A DNA stretch of 48,506 bases from Lachnospiraceae bacterium (lineage in GTDB: Bacteria; Bacillota; Clostridia; Lachnospirales; Lachnospiraceae). The position numbers were made by a program, and so were the translations under genes. Location: positions 1 through 48,506 of the forward strand of contig JAILGL010000030.1 of NCBI GenBank assembly GCA_024696825.1. Direction: 5' to 3'. The notes under the pieces were generated by a model. The model was not told the origin of the DNA. It made no database searches and saw only the letters and a list, made by a program, of their open reading frames with translations. Below are positions 31,367-42,142 of this stretch, piece by piece; positions within the stretch are counted from its first letter, which is position 1; every line of letters begins with the position of its first letter.

Positions 31367-32626
31367 CTACAACACAATAGCATAATATTTACTTCCAACC
31401 TCCCTTACAACACCCTTTAACTCAAGCCTCATAAGGGCAAATATAACGTCCTTACTGTCAAGCCCCGACTTATAGCATATCTCAGTCAAATGTATTGGGT
31501 TTAGGTTAAGGTATTCATATACCTGCTTCTCAAGCTCGCTAAGATCAGGCGCAACCCGCTCAAGCTTTTCATTAATATCATCGTCCACAAATATTCCAAG
31601 ACCATCCAAAATATCCTTAACACAGGTTACCAAATTAGCCCCTTCCTTTATAAGATTATTAGAGCCTTTATATAAGGGATCCATAATGTTTCCAGGTACC
31701 ACAAATATATCCTTTCCCTGTTCAAGGGCAACATTTGCCGTAATAAGTGAACCACTCTTTTCTCCTGCCTCCACTAACAGCACTGCGTCAGAAAGCCCAC
31801 TTATTATCCTGTTTCTCATGGGAAAATTTCCTGCTATAGGATTTGTTCCAAGGGGATACTCAGACATTACACCACCCCTTTCAATTATGGCTGAATAAAG
31901 GTCTATATTACTTCTGGGATAACATATATCCACACCACAGCCCTCTACTGCATAGGTTACGCCTCCTGCACTGTCTAGAGCTCCTCTGTGAGCGGAACTG
32001 TCTATTCCCCTAGCAAGCCCGCTTATAACCTCTATCCCATGGTCAGCCATTTGTTTTGACAGACTTTTTGCAATCTGAAATCCACTATAATCAGCATTTC
32101 TCGCACCTACTACTGCTACACTTTTCTTATCCCCCGTTGGGAGCTTCCCCTTATAATAAAGGCTGAATGGGGCTCCATCTATGTCGTATAATTTCTCCGG
32201 ATACTCTTCCTCGCCATAATAAGTAAAATGTATCTGTCTTTTTTCTAATTTCTCATAATCCCTTTTTATCTCGTCTTCACTTTTCTTATTAATAAGTCTG
32301 TGAATAACACTACTTCTGGTCCTTTTGAGATATAGAAAGCTATCATCCTGAAGATATGATTTTTTCAAAGTATATGTCGGCTTTTTTTCAACCTCATTTC
32401 CAGCCATGTTTTCATCTACATTATCTGCATCATTACTTTTTACCACTCCATTTTCTTCAGTCCCAGGTTTTCTTTTACTCGCCTTCTCCTCCCAGGGTAT
32501 ATCCCGCACATCCGCCTTATATAGGCTTTCCACATCTCCGAAAAAATTTATAAGACTAAAGGCCGTTTTGGTTCCAAGGCCCTCTATGGAAGAAAGCCAA
32601 AATGCATATTCCTTTTCACTAAGCAT
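31367..32626 (-). CDS. dprA: DNA processing protein DprA/Smf (419 aa)
   Basis: The start is ATG 32626 with GGGAGG seven nt upstream; it overlaps the end of comM by 8 nt. An N-terminal HhH-like part (GLGTKTAFSLINFFGDVESL) is followed by an unusual charged insertion (about residues 45-80). The Rossmann core carries VAVVGARNADYSGFQIA, ISGLARGIDSSAHRGAL, and SGSLITANVALEQGKD. A C-terminal winged helix (LTEICYKSGLDSKDVIFALM) ends the protein. DprA loads RecA on incoming single strands in transformation. Its position next to comM supports this. Confidence 0.95.
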   Translation of the reverse strand: MLSEKEYAFWLSSIEGLGTKTAFSLINFFGDVESLYKADVRDIPWEEKASKRKPGTEENGVVKSNDADNVDENMAGNEVEKKPTYTLKKSYLQDDSFLYLKRTRSSVIHRLINKKSEDEIKRDYEKLEKRQIHFTYYGEEEYPEKLYDIDGAPFSLYYKGKLPTGDKKSVAVVGARNADYSGFQIAKSLSKQMADHGIEVISGLARGIDSSAHRGALDSAGGVTYAVEGCGVDICYPRSNIDLYSAIIERGGVMSEYPLGTNPIAGNFPMRNRIISGLSDAVLLVEAGEKSGSLITANVALEQGKDIFVVPGNIMDPLYKGSNNLIKEGANLVTCVKDILDGLGIFVDDDINEKLERVAPDLSELEKQVYEYLNLNPIHLTEICYKSGLDSKDVIFALMRLELKGVVREVGSKYYAIVL

Positions 32627-34175
32627 TGTCATACCTCCCATTCCAATATTTTTTATCAATGTTTCTATAACCTACTGCTTCAGCTATATGATTTTCATTG
32701 ATAATACTCTTCTCATCCATATCCGCTATAGTTCTTGCCACCTTTAAAATCTTATGTAGCGCCCTGTTAGAAACTATATCCTTTTCAAATATTTCTCTTA
32801 AAATATCATCGGCTTCCTTGGATAAGGTGCAGTATTTATCAATATATTTAGGTTCCAAAAAGGCATTAAATGTAAAGCTTTCACCCTTATATCTTTCTCT
32901 TTGCACACTGTGAACCTTGGCAATTCGCTCTCTCATAAGCTCAGTGCTGTAATACTTATCTTCCCCTGAATTTCCCTGAAGAGTTTCATAATCCAGTAAA
33001 ATAGTCTCCGTACAAATATCGATTCTATCAAGAATAGGACGACTTACCTTTTTTAGATAACGATTAATCTCATTGCTGGTGCATTTACATTTACTTCTAT
33101 CAGGGTAATATCCGCAGGGACAGGGATTCATAGCCGCTATAAGCTCACAGGAGGCTGGAAACTTCACCGTCCCTCCCACTCTGGAGATATTAATATATCC
33201 GTCCTCTAAGGGCTGTCTCATTACCTCTATGGACTGCCTTGTAAACTCCGGCAACTCATCTAAGAATAAGACACCTCCGCTTGCAAGACTCATTTCCCCG
33301 GGACTTGGAGTTTTACCACCACCTACTAAGGCTGCCCTTGTTATGGTATGATGTGGCGCCCTAAAGGGCCTTCTATCTATATAGGGTTTATCAGAATTAA
33401 GAAGACCTGCCACACTGTAAATCTTTGATATCTCCATTATTTCGTCAAAGTCCGGCTCCTTTAAAATCTCAGTAATTCTTTTGGCAAGCATACTCTTTCC
33501 TGAGCCTGGAGGCCCTATCATAAGGAGATTGTGCATGCCACTTATAGCCACCTCTATGGCTCTTTTAGTAAGGACCTGCCCCCTAACCTCTAAGAAATCA
33601 TATTTCACATCCTGTTCTAGAGGCTTTATCCCCTCTATTCCCTGAGAAAGAATAGCATAATCCTCCCTATAAGTCAGAATATTTACGAGATTTCTGATAT
33701 TGTCGATTCCAATGATATTAATCCCCGCGACTAACATACCTTCATTTACATTTTCAAGGGGCAGAAGGCAATATGAAAAACCCTCCTTAAGAGCAGAATA
33801 CACCATTGGTAAAATACCTTTTACAGGCTTTACAGAGCCATCTAAAGACAGTTCACCTATAATTACCATATCATCCAGACATTGTTGTGGAATATAGCCA
33901 TATGCTGCAAGCATACTTGCTGCAACGGCGAGATCAAACCCTGTGCCATCCTTACGAAGGTCCGCAGGGGAAAGATTAATGGTTATCTTCTTAGGGGCAA
34001 TCTCGTAGCCTGCATTTTTACAAGCTACCCATACCCTGTCCTTGGCTTCCTTGACCTCAGAGGAAAGATAACCAACCATAGAAAAGCCAGGCAGACCATT
34101 GGAAACGTCCGCCTCGACTCTAATGATGTTGCCGTCTATACCTGTAACGGCAACGCTGTAAGAAACATTATACAT
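32619..34175 (-). CDS. comM: YifB/ComM Mg-chelatase-like AAA+ ATPase (518 aa)
   Basis: The start is ATG 34175; the ATG six nt earlier abuts its Shine-Dalgarno. The N-terminal Lon-protease-like (S5-fold) domain has VEADVSNGLPGFSMVGYL and INLSPADLRKDGTGFDLAVA. The AAA+ domain has Walker A IGPPGSGKSMLAKR and Walker B VLFLDELPEF. A cysteine cluster (AMNPCPCGYYPDRSKCKC) and a C-terminal lid follow. ComM drives branch migration in natural transformation. Length is standard. Confidence 0.95.
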   Translation of the reverse strand: MYNVSYSVAVTGIDGNIIRVEADVSNGLPGFSMVGYLSSEVKEAKDRVWVACKNAGYEIAPKKITINLSPADLRKDGTGFDLAVAASMLAAYGYIPQQCLDDMVIIGELSLDGSVKPVKGILPMVYSALKEGFSYCLLPLENVNEGMLVAGINIIGIDNIRNLVNILTYREDYAILSQGIEGIKPLEQDVKYDFLEVRGQVLTKRAIEVAISGMHNLLMIGPPGSGKSMLAKRITEILKEPDFDEIMEISKIYSVAGLLNSDKPYIDRRPFRAPHHTITRAALVGGGKTPSPGEMSLASGGVLFLDELPEFTRQSIEVMRQPLEDGYINISRVGGTVKFPASCELIAAMNPCPCGYYPDRSKCKCTSNEINRYLKKVSRPILDRIDICTETILLDYETLQGNSGEDKYYSTELMRERIAKVHSVQRERYKGESFTFNAFLEPKYIDKYCTLSKEADDILREIFEKDIVSNRALHKILKVARTIADMDEKSIINENHIAEAVGYRNIDKKYWNGRYDNA

Positions 34176-34324
34176 ACTCATCCTTTCACCAATAAAAGGA
34201 CTCCTGTATAATTAAAAATCGCAAATCATTTAAAAGTTTTACTAAATAAAACCTAACTCCCAGTCTACTATTTAAATTAAATATTTCTATCTAATTAAAA
34301 TCCATAAATAATACTTAAAACACT

Positions 34325-34774
34325 TTATTTCTTAATTTCATTAATTACCTTGATAAATGTATCTACATCCTGGAATTCCTGATAAATAGATGCAAATCTT
34401 ACGTAAGCCACACTATCAAGCTTTTTGAGCTTAGCCATTACAAGCTTACCAATATGCTCAGTAGGAATTTCCTTATACTCACTTGAAAAGATTTCTGATT
34501 CAATCTCATCTATCATGGCATTAATAGCATTAACTGATATAGGACGCTTATGGCAGGATCTGAAAATACCACTTTCAATCTTCATTCTGTCATAAGGCTC
34601 TCTGCTTTTATCCTTTTTCACTACTACAAGAGGAATCGCTTCAACTCTCTCATATGTAGTAAAACGCTTTTTACATTTATCACATTCTCTTCTTCTTCTG
34701 ATAGATGCATTATCATCAGAAGGTCTCGAATCTATAACTCTTGTATCCTGTTCATTACAAAATGGGCATTTCAT
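34325..34774 (-). CDS. nrdR: Transcriptional repressor NrdR (149 aa)
   Basis: The N-terminal zinc ribbon has MKCPFCNEQDTRVID and ECDKCKKRFTTYERVE. The ATP-cone domain follows (PLVVVKKDKSREPYDRMKIE through VAYVRFASIYQEF). NrdR senses ATP/dATP and represses ribonucleotide reductase operons through NrdR boxes. Full length, single copy, with AAGGAG upstream. It ends an apparent unit after the LTA-synthase-like gene. Confidence 0.96.
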   Translation of the reverse strand: MKCPFCNEQDTRVIDSRPSDDNASIRRRRECDKCKKRFTTYERVEAIPLVVVKKDKSREPYDRMKIESGIFRSCHKRPISVNAINAMIDEIESEIFSSEYKEIPTEHIGKLVMAKLKKLDSVAYVRFASIYQEFQDVDTFIKVINEIKK

Positions 34775-34804
34775 TGCACTTATCTCCTTACTTAAAACTC
34801 GTAA

Positions 34805-37036
34805 TTAATCTTCTGTCATTTTAATATAATCCGCTGCCTTGGTATCATTAACATGTATGGCTTCAGAAGAGCTAAGCTCCACTCCATCATTATTAACAGT
34901 CCTAACACTTAACATATTAGGTCTTTCCTCGTCCTTTTCCGGATCATATTTTTCATCCTTACTCTCATTATAAGGAATTTCATCCTTAATTACAAGTTTT
35001 GTTTTACTTACATAAGTGGTTTCAAGCTGTTTGTCATCCAAAAATACCTTACAATATTCGGAGAAATTATTACCTGAAACTATATATTTACCATTTTTAT
35101 ATTTAACATCCCTAAAGAGTACCGGATAGGTTCCCATACGCATTTCCTTAGGTGCATAAGGGGAATTATTCTCATTATAGGCATAACAGTTTCCATAGAG
35201 AATATCATACTCTAAAAGCTTTAAATTATCCTCATAATTAGGGTCATCATAATTACTGTACTGCTGGAATTTATTAATAAGCCCCTCATGAATACCAACT
35301 CTGTCAAGCACTGTAGACATTAACTGATAAGACTTTAAGGTCTCATTTTTCTTTGTAAGTCCCATATTATCCCAGATTACATAATCTGTCTCGAATAAAG
35401 AGCCAGTTTTTAGGTTATCATCATGAATACCTAAGGTTGGAAAATGGTCACCATACAATACAACCACTGTATCCTCATTGGATTTTTCAAGCTTTTCTAT
35501 TAGCTCTCCAATCATTTTATCAACCTGATAAACCTGATTTACAAAGTATTCATAGGACATCATATCCTCTTCTAAAACGCCCTCTTCAATCTTAACATCC
35601 TTATCCTCTTCATTTAACTCCACATCATATTTACCATGACTTTGAACCGTTACAACAAAGGTAAAATCCGGTACCTCAGTGGAATTAATACTATCAATTA
35701 TCTCATCTGTAAGACAGTTGTCATTCGCCCAATTGTTCTCGTTAAAAGTCACATTGTGCATATATTCAACAGATTGAAATGTATCGAACCCAAGATTTGG
35801 ATATACTTTATTACGGCCATAAAATGTACCCTCATTATTATGTACTCCGTGAGTTTTATAACCAAGCTTTGATACATTAAAGCAAACGCTTTCTACAGCC
35901 TTCTTTTTAAGAATGGTTTTATAAGGATACTCACTGACACCAAAGTCGTGCTGATTCATACCTGTAAGCACCTCAAACTCTGTATTGACTGTACCTGCCC
36001 CCACAGTTGGAACTGTAAGCAGTCCACTGGAATACTTTTTCTGAAGCCTGTGGAAATTAGGCATAGGATCCTTAGAATACTTAACCCCCTTAAGCCTGCT
36101 TACATCAAATACACTTTCTAACTGAATGGCTATTATATTAGGCTCCTTTGAATAATTGTCCTTTTTCGGAATAGCTGCGATAATACTATTAATCTTTTTC
36201 TTGGAGTAATCATCAGATTCCTCAATTCCATTATCGATAATACTGTCAGCAAAGCAGAATACAAAACCAAAATTTTCATAGGCATCTGAGATATTTGTAT
36301 AACTATCAGAAAAATTCTTAACACTGCTTCCATTTTTCATACCTATTAAACAAAGGCCAATCATAAAAATAGTAATCACTGCTCTAAGATATCCCTTAAA
36401 CCCATATCTTTCAGACCTTGGACATTTCTTAAAAAGGTATATTACAAGCATTACAATCAGTGTAACACCCAGTACAAACATAAATACAGAGAATATGGAA
36501 ATGTAATGACTCGCCACCCCTATGGCACTGGCTATAAGTGAAAAATCCACAGCAGAAAATGGAGTAACTCTCATATTAAGAATTACAAAATTAACTACAC
36601 CTAATATAAGCCATATAAGGGATATTATGGAAAATACAAAGACTCTCCTTCTAAATAACAAACAAATAGAAAGAGTAAATAAAATTATATTAATATTAAA
36701 TATAAAGATTATAGGGTGGTTAAAGACAAAATTAATACCACCTACAAGACTTTTTCTACTAAGAATCTCTATTACAAAATCTAAAAGGGCAGTAAAAACA
36801 AAGGCGGAAATAAATATATATAGCCATTTTTTAATAGGACTTGTTTCCCCTAAAGTTAAACTGTCATCATTTAATCTATCTGTATTATCAGCTTTATCTG
36901 CATCAACTGCTTTATCTATACTATCAGCATCCTCCTGGATACTGTTCTCATCTGGTTCTACATCATCATGCTTTTTAACATCCTCATGGATGTCATTTTT
37001 GACATTTTCTTTTTTTGTTTTATTATGATCCTTCAT
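34805..37036 (-). CDS. LTA-synthase-family phosphoglycerol transferase (743 aa)
   Basis: The first ~55 residues are a charged cytoplasmic tail rich in Asp/Lys. Five hydrophobic segments follow (about 70-225). The sulfatase-type extracellular domain has VPTVGAGTVNTEFEVLTGMN with the catalytic Thr, then GVHNNEGTFYGRNKVYPNLG and VVLYGDHFPTLGIH (metal and substrate residues). A C-terminal beta part (residues ~625-743) is an extra domain. It transfers glycerol phosphate to make lipoteichoic-type polymers, or decorates a glycan. Adjacent Wzt/Wzm-type exporter genes suggest a shared cell-surface polymer. Confidence 0.9.
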   Translation of the reverse strand: MKDHNKTKKENVKNDIHEDVKKHDDVEPDENSIQEDADSIDKAVDADKADNTDRLNDDSLTLGETSPIKKWLYIFISAFVFTALLDFVIEILSRKSLVGGINFVFNHPIIFIFNINIILFTLSICLLFRRRVFVFSIISLIWLILGVVNFVILNMRVTPFSAVDFSLIASAIGVASHYISIFSVFMFVLGVTLIVMLVIYLFKKCPRSERYGFKGYLRAVITIFMIGLCLIGMKNGSSVKNFSDSYTNISDAYENFGFVFCFADSIIDNGIEESDDYSKKKINSIIAAIPKKDNYSKEPNIIAIQLESVFDVSRLKGVKYSKDPMPNFHRLQKKYSSGLLTVPTVGAGTVNTEFEVLTGMNQHDFGVSEYPYKTILKKKAVESVCFNVSKLGYKTHGVHNNEGTFYGRNKVYPNLGFDTFQSVEYMHNVTFNENNWANDNCLTDEIIDSINSTEVPDFTFVVTVQSHGKYDVELNEEDKDVKIEEGVLEEDMMSYEYFVNQVYQVDKMIGELIEKLEKSNEDTVVVLYGDHFPTLGIHDDNLKTGSLFETDYVIWDNMGLTKKNETLKSYQLMSTVLDRVGIHEGLINKFQQYSNYDDPNYEDNLKLLEYDILYGNCYAYNENNSPYAPKEMRMGTYPVLFRDVKYKNGKYIVSGNNFSEYCKVFLDDKQLETTYVSKTKLVIKDEIPYNESKDEKYDPEKDEERPNMLSVRTVNNDGVELSSSEAIHVNDTKAADYIKMTED

Positions 37037-37052
37037 TTCAAAAACTCCAAAA

Positions 37053-37793
37053 TTATTCAGTCATATTCTTATAAATCTTAGCTACCTTCTGAACATCACC
37101 CTTGGCAACTATATGTCCTCCGTCGAGAATAATAGCCTTATCACAAATTCTTAAAACCTGCTCAAGAGAGTGTGAAACGAAAAGCACTGTAACACCCTTA
37201 TCAAACATGCTAAGAATCTTTCTCTCTGACTTCTGTCTAAACTTCTTGTCACCTACTGAAAGAACCTCGTCAAGAATAAGAATATCAGGCTCTACAGCAG
37301 TTGCTATAGCAAATCCAAGTCTGGATTTCATACCTGAAGAATAATTCTTAATAGGCACATCTATAAATTCACCAATTCCTGAGAAATCAACGATTTCATC
37401 AAACTTCTCATCAAGGAATTCCTTCTCATATCCTAAAACTGAACCATAGAGATATACATTTTCTCTACCTGTGTAATCACCTGCAAATCCTGCACCAAGC
37501 TCAAGAAGAGGTGCAAGGGTACCTCTGGTTTCAACTGTACCTGTTGTTGGCTTAAGCACGCCTGAAACAACCTTTAAAAGAGTAGACTTACCTGAACCAT
37601 TAAGTCCAAGAACACCCAGTCTCTCACCCTTCTTGATCTCAAAGTTAATATCTCTAAGAGCCCAAAACTCATTAAACATCAGCTTACCGGTTATAAACTT
37701 AATAACATATTCTTTTAAATTATCTACTTTTCCCTGACTTAAGTTAAATCTCATACTTACGTCAGAAACCTTTATAGCTGTATCTTTTTTCAT
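37053..37793 (-). CDS. Polysaccharide/teichoic acid ABC exporter ATPase (246 aa)
   Basis: The start is ATG 37793 (AAAGGTAATGTT upstream). ABC motifs: Walker A GLNGSGKSTLLKV, signature YSSGMKSRLGFA, Walker B ILILDEVLSVGD, and the H-loop VSHSLEQ. The split N-terminal arrangement (MRFNLSQGKVDNLKEY before the core, FWALRDINFEIKKGERLG) is the Wzt/TagH/RfbB type. It has no C-terminal carbohydrate-recognition domain, so it is the short TagH-like form. It pairs with the permease 78 nt upstream. Confidence 0.92.
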   Translation of the reverse strand: MKKDTAIKVSDVSMRFNLSQGKVDNLKEYVIKFITGKLMFNEFWALRDINFEIKKGERLGVLGLNGSGKSTLLKVVSGVLKPTTGTVETRGTLAPLLELGAGFAGDYTGRENVYLYGSVLGYEKEFLDEKFDEIVDFSGIGEFIDVPIKNYSSGMKSRLGFAIATAVEPDILILDEVLSVGDKKFRQKSERKILSMFDKGVTVLFVSHSLEQVLRICDKAIILDGGHIVAKGDVQKVAKIYKNMTE

Positions 37794-37871
37794 AACATTA
37801 CCTTTCACAACCCATAGCGAGTTTTTTATTATCTAGCCTTTTAAAGCATCTGTCAAATGCTTCAAAAAATA

Positions 37872-38651
37872 TTATAGATATAAAATAAACTTATCCTGCT
37901 TCTTGTAAAATACAAATACACCAATTGCTGTGATAACTAAACCAAATGCAAGTGAACAAACAGTGTACTTTATATCAAGACCTCTTCCATAAAGTACAGT
38001 ATTTCTAAAGTTAGCTATACACATGTATATAGGATTTATATTAAATACCCAACCATGACCTGTCTTAAATAATCTTTCAGTCTGATAGAATATAGCCGAA
38101 GCATACATAATAAGCATGGTAACAACGCCCCAGATATAATCCATATCTCTAAAGAATACCTCAAGTGTAGCAAGTAAAAGACCTGCACCGCTGGTAATTA
38201 TAAATAATATAATAAGCGGAACAATTGCTTCTATAAGATATATAGTTGGTTTAACCTGTAATACTGCTGCAACTGCAACCAATACCAGGAGTGATATTAA
38301 AAATATAATAAAGTTTGAAATGATTGATGAAAGTACATACATATACTTTGGAACATATACCTTCTTAATCATGGATGCATTACTACTTACACTTTTTAAA
38401 GCACCCTTAGTTCCCGTTGAGAAAAATGAGTATAAAAGTCTTCCTGTAAGAATATATACAGGATACTGCTTGTCGCCCTTAGCAAAGAAAACACCAAAGA
38501 CAAGTGAAAGAACTAACATGGTAAGCAATGGTTCTATAAGAGTCCATAAAATACCAAGATATGACCTTCTGTATTTTAACTTAATGTTCTTTTTAACTAG
38601 TTCGTATAAAAGGTATTTATACTTTTTAAAATTCTTTAAACTCTTTATCAT
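37872..38651 (-). CDS. Polysaccharide/teichoic acid ABC exporter permease (259 aa)
   Basis: ABC-2 membrane protein of the TagG/RfbA/Wzm type, with about six transmembrane segments. The N-terminal amphipathic part (LVKKNIKLKYRRSYLGILWT) precedes the first segment and matches the family's start ('K...yk.s.lG..W....P'). The C-terminal region has GVVTMLIMYASAIFY and INPIYMCIANFRNTVLYG. With the adjacent ATPase it forms a flippase that moves lipid-linked polymers outward. The Shine-Dalgarno (AAAGGA) is 15 nt from the ATG, longer than usual. Confidence 0.9.
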   Translation of the reverse strand: MIKSLKNFKKYKYLLYELVKKNIKLKYRRSYLGILWTLIEPLLTMLVLSLVFGVFFAKGDKQYPVYILTGRLLYSFFSTGTKGALKSVSSNASMIKKVYVPKYMYVLSSIISNFIIFLISLLVLVAVAAVLQVKPTIYLIEAIVPLIILFIITSGAGLLLATLEVFFRDMDYIWGVVTMLIMYASAIFYQTERLFKTGHGWVFNINPIYMCIANFRNTVLYGRGLDIKYTVCSLAFGLVITAIGVFVFYKKQDKFILYL

Positions 38652-38777
38652 GTCTAATTATTAAAATCCTTTCATCATTCACTTCACTAATTTAAAACAC
38701 AACTCTATACTATATGCCAACTATAAATCAAATCAGTAAAGCCTTAATACCAGCAAAAAGCTATTTATCACAAAAAT

Positions 38778-38802
38778 GACACATGTGTCCAAACACATGT
38801 GC
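38778..38802 (-). terminator. Terminator of the hrcA-grpE-dnaK-dnaJ operon
   Basis: The stem GCACATGTGT-TTGG-ACACATGTGT is followed on the minus strand by CATTTTTG, 44 nt after the dnaJ stop. Confidence 0.75.
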
Positions 38803-38845
38803 CATAATTATTGCATAAGTATTATAAAAAGTCAACTTTATCTAT

Positions 38846-40003
38846 TTATCTCTTTTTCTTATTTTTAGAGAATATGCCACCCTTTTTAGGAGCACCCTCG
38901 CCAGCCGCCATATTAGCAGGAAGAGTCTTATCAAACTGCATCAGAATATCCTTCTGTTCCTGAGAAAGCTTGGCAGGAGTCTGAACCACAAATGTAACAT
39001 AGTGATTACCACGAATCTGCTTATTTCTAAGGGAAGGAACACCCTTTGAACGAAGATTAACTCTTGTATCAGTCTGAGTTCCAGCCTTAATGGTGTATTT
39101 CTCATCACCATCAATAGTCTTAATATTAATCTCAGCTCCAAGTGCTGCCTGTGTAAATGAGATAGGCACTGTAGAATATATATCCATTCCCTGTCTCTTA
39201 AATATAGGATGTCTGTTAACTCTAACCTGAACTAAAAGATCTCCTCTTGGGCCACCATTCTTACCAGGCTCACCCTTCTCTCTAAGGCGAACACTCTGAC
39301 CATTATCAATACCTGCCGGAATATCGATTTCTAAGTTCTTTCTGCTTGCAATAAAGCCTGTTCCATGACAATCAGGACATTTTTCCTTAATAATCTTACC
39401 TGTTCCTCTACAATCAGGACAGGTCTGAACATTGCTAACAGTTCCAAATATAGACTGCTGGGTAAATGTAATCTGTCCTCTACCATTACATTTTGTACAG
39501 GTTTCAGGACTGGTTCCAGGCTTTGCACCGTTACCACCACAGGTCTTACAAGGATCCTTTACAACAACATTAATTGTTTTCTTAGTTCCAAAACAAGCCT
39601 CTTCAAAGCTTATATTTACAGATGTAGCAACATCTGCTCCTCTCATAGGGCCATTACGGTTAGCGCTTCTTCCACCTCCAAAGAAACTGTCGAAGAAGCC
39701 GCCGCCACCTCCGCCGCCGAAGAATTCAGCGAATATGTCACCCATATCAAAGTCAGCAGCACCACCTGCTCCACCTTCAAATGCAGCATGACCAAACTGG
39801 TCATATTTGCTTCTCTTCTCTGAATCGCTTAGGACTGCATAAGCTTCAGAAGCCTCTTTAAATTTTGCCTCAGCTTCCTTATCACCTGGATTTGCATCCG
39901 GATGATATTTCTTGGCAAGTTTTCTATATGCTGACTTTATCTCTGATTCAGAAGCCTGTTTACCGACTCCTAAAACCTCATAATAGTCTCTTTTATCTGC
40001 CAC
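38846..40003 (-). CDS. dnaJ: Co-chaperone DnaJ (385 aa)
   Basis: GTG start at 40003 behind AGGAGGT. The J domain has [20 protein letters not shown] and the KYHPDANP (HPD) motif. A Gly/Phe region follows ([16 protein letters not shown]). Four CxxCxGxG zinc repeats are seen: [42 protein letters not shown]. The C-terminal peptide-binding domain and a basic tail end it. DnaJ delivers substrates to DnaK and stimulates ATP hydrolysis. Last gene of the operon. Confidence 0.97.
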   Translation of the reverse strand: MADKRDYYEVLGVGKQASESEIKSAYRKLAKKYHPDANPGDKEAEAKFKEASEAYAVLSDSEKRSKYDQFGHAAFEGGAGGAADFDMGDIFAEFFGGGGGGGFFDSFFGGGRSANRNGPMRGADVATSVNISFEEACFGTKKTINVVVKDPCKTCGGNGAKPGTSPETCTKCNGRGQITFTQQSIFGTVSNVQTCPDCRGTGKIIKEKCPDCHGTGFIASRKNLEIDIPAGIDNGQSVRLREKGEPGKNGGPRGDLLVQVRVNRHPIFKRQGMDIYSTVPISFTQAALGAEINIKTIDGDEKYTIKAGTQTDTRVNLRSKGVPSLRNKQIRGNHYVTFVVQTPAKLSQEQKDILMQFDKTLPANMAAGEGAPKKGGIFSKNKKKR

Positions 40004-40086
40004 TTTACTACCTCCTAAGCTCTATACTCATAATATTAATTCTATCCATATTTTTAATTAATTATAATATTATTTATTAGTCTCAG

Positions 40087-40120
40087 AGTCTAAGCCCTGC
40101 CAAAAGGCAAGGTTTAGACT
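40087..40120 (-). other. Intercistronic hairpin between dnaK and dnaJ
   Basis: A 15-bp stem (AGTCTAAGCCCTGCC/GGCAAGGTTTAGACT, allowing G-U pairs) with loop AAAA is not followed by a T-run on the minus strand. It is more likely a processing or stability element than a terminator. Confidence 0.55.
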
Positions 40121-40147
40121 CCAAGTAATTGTAATATTTATAATATT

Positions 40148-42028
40148 TTATACTTCCTTATAATCTCCGTCGATAACATCATCGTTACCAGCACCACCTG
40201 CATTCATATCAGGACCTGGGCCTGCTCCCATATTAGGATCTCCACCCATGTTAGGATTAGCACCCTGAGTCTGCTCATACATCTTAGCAAATACAGCCTG
40301 TGCAGCCTGCATAAGCTTCTCTGTACCAGCCTTAAGCTCATCAACATCTGAATCCTTAATGTCATCCGGATTAATCTTCTCAACAACTGCCTTAAGTGCA
40401 TCGATTTCACTCTGAACTGAAGCCTTCTCATCAGCACTAATCTTATCACCAACCTCATCGAGAGCCTTCTGAGTCTGGAATACAGCACTGTCAGCATCAT
40501 TGCGGGCATCTACTGCTTCTTTTCTCTTCTTATCCTGAGCCTCATACTCAGCAGCCTCTTTTACAGCCTTCTCGATATCTTCATCAGAAAGGTTTGAACC
40601 ACCTGTGATTGTGATATGATTTTCCTTATTAGTTCCCTTATCTACAGCACTTACATTTACGATACCATTTGCATCGATATCAAATGTAACTTCAATCTGT
40701 GGGATTCCTCTTGGTGCTGGTGGAATTCCATCAAGTCTGAACTGGCCGAGACTCTTATTATCTCTGGCAAACTTTCTTTCACCCTGAAGAATGTTAATAT
40801 CAACAGCGCTCTGATTATCAGCTGCAGTTGAGAAAATCTGACTCTTCTTAGTAGGGATAGTTGTGTTTCTCTCAATAAGTGGAGTAGCGACACCACCCAT
40901 TGTCTCGATTGAAAGAGTAAGTGGAGTTACATCAAGGAGAAGGATATCACCTGCACCTGCGTCTCCTGCAAGCTTACCACCCTGGATAGAAGCACCTATA
41001 GCAACGCACTCATCTGGGTTTAAGTTCTTGCTTGGCTCATGACCTGTAAGCTGCTTAACCTTATCCTGAACAGCAGGAATTCTTGTAGAACCACCTACTA
41101 AAAGTACCTTACCAAGCTCACTTGCTGTAATACCTGCATCACTTAATGCAGTCTGTACAGGCTCTGCTGTAGCCTGAACTAAATCAGCTGTAAGCTCATC
41201 GAACTTAGCACGGCTTAAGTCCATATCAAAATGCTTAGGACCATCCTGAGTAGCAGTAATGAATGGAAGGTTAATATTAGTTGTAGTAGAGCTTGAAAGC
41301 TCCTTCTTAGCCTTCTCAGCAGCTTCCTTAATTCTCTGAAGTGCCATCTTATCAGTTGAAAGGTCGATACCTTCCTTATTCTTAAATTCTGAAATCATAT
41401 ACTGTGTGATCTTCTCATCAAAGTCATCACCACCGAGCTTGTTATTACCTGATGTTGAAAGAACCTCGATTACACCATCACCGATTTCAATAATAGAAAC
41501 ATCAAATGTACCACCACCAAGGTCATAAACCATGATTTTCTGCTCTTTTTCATTATCAAGTCCATATGCAAGAGCTGCTGCAGTAGGCTCGTTGATAATA
41601 CGCTTAACATCAAGTCCTGCAATCTTACCTGCATCCTTAGTAGCCTGTCTCTGTGCATCATTAAAGTAAGCAGGAACAGTGATAACTGCCTCTGTTACCT
41701 TCTCACCAAGGTAAGCCTCAGCATCAGCCTTTAACTTCTGAAGGGTCATAGCTGAAATCGCCTGTGGTGAATACTTCTTATCATCAATTGTTACTCTGTA
41801 ATCTGAACCCATATGTCTCTTAATAGATGAGATTGTCTTATCAGCATTAGTTACTGCCTGACGCTTAGCTGGCTCACCAACTATTCTCTCACCATTTTTT
41901 GTAAATGCAACTACAGAAGGAGTTGTTCTGCTACCCTCACTGTTAGTGATAACAACAGGCTCTCCACCTTCCATAACAGCAACACATGAATTTGTTGTAC
42001 CAAGATCAATACCAATTATCTTTCCCAT
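40148..42028 (-). CDS. dnaK: Chaperone DnaK (626 aa)
   Basis: The N-terminal ATPase domain opens [20 protein letters not shown] and includes [17 protein letters not shown] and [13 protein letters not shown]. The substrate-binding domain begins near [13 protein letters not shown]. The C-terminus ends with a Gly/Asn/Pro linker ([17 protein letters not shown]) and the acidic VIDGDYKEV tail. It refolds proteins with GrpE and DnaJ. Long ORFs on the other strand within it are shadows. Confidence 0.98.
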   Translation of the reverse strand: MGKIIGIDLGTTNSCVAVMEGGEPVVITNSEGSRTTPSVVAFTKNGERIVGEPAKRQAVTNADKTISSIKRHMGSDYRVTIDDKKYSPQAISAMTLQKLKADAEAYLGEKVTEAVITVPAYFNDAQRQATKDAGKIAGLDVKRIINEPTAAALAYGLDNEKEQKIMVYDLGGGTFDVSIIEIGDGVIEVLSTSGNNKLGGDDFDEKITQYMISEFKNKEGIDLSTDKMALQRIKEAAEKAKKELSSSTTTNINLPFITATQDGPKHFDMDLSRAKFDELTADLVQATAEPVQTALSDAGITASELGKVLLVGGSTRIPAVQDKVKQLTGHEPSKNLNPDECVAIGASIQGGKLAGDAGAGDILLLDVTPLTLSIETMGGVATPLIERNTTIPTKKSQIFSTAADNQSAVDINILQGERKFARDNKSLGQFRLDGIPPAPRGIPQIEVTFDIDANGIVNVSAVDKGTNKENHITITGGSNLSDEDIEKAVKEAAEYEAQDKKRKEAVDARNDADSAVFQTQKALDEVGDKISADEKASVQSEIDALKAVVEKINPDDIKDSDVDELKAGTEKLMQAAQAVFAKMYEQTQGANPNMGGDPNMGAGPGPDMNAGGAGNDDVIDGDYKEV

Positions 42029-42142
42029 AATTATTACCTAACCTTTCTGTGCTTAAAACTAAGCACCTCTTAATAATTAAATTATTTGCTTATTATTTGA
42101 AATTATTTTTAATAAATAATATTTATTAGCTTAATATAAAAA

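Noticed and set aside
39365..41661. Long ORFs opposite dnaJ and dnaK
   Set aside because: These are shadows of highly expressed genes with biased codons; no ribosome sites and no recognisable products.
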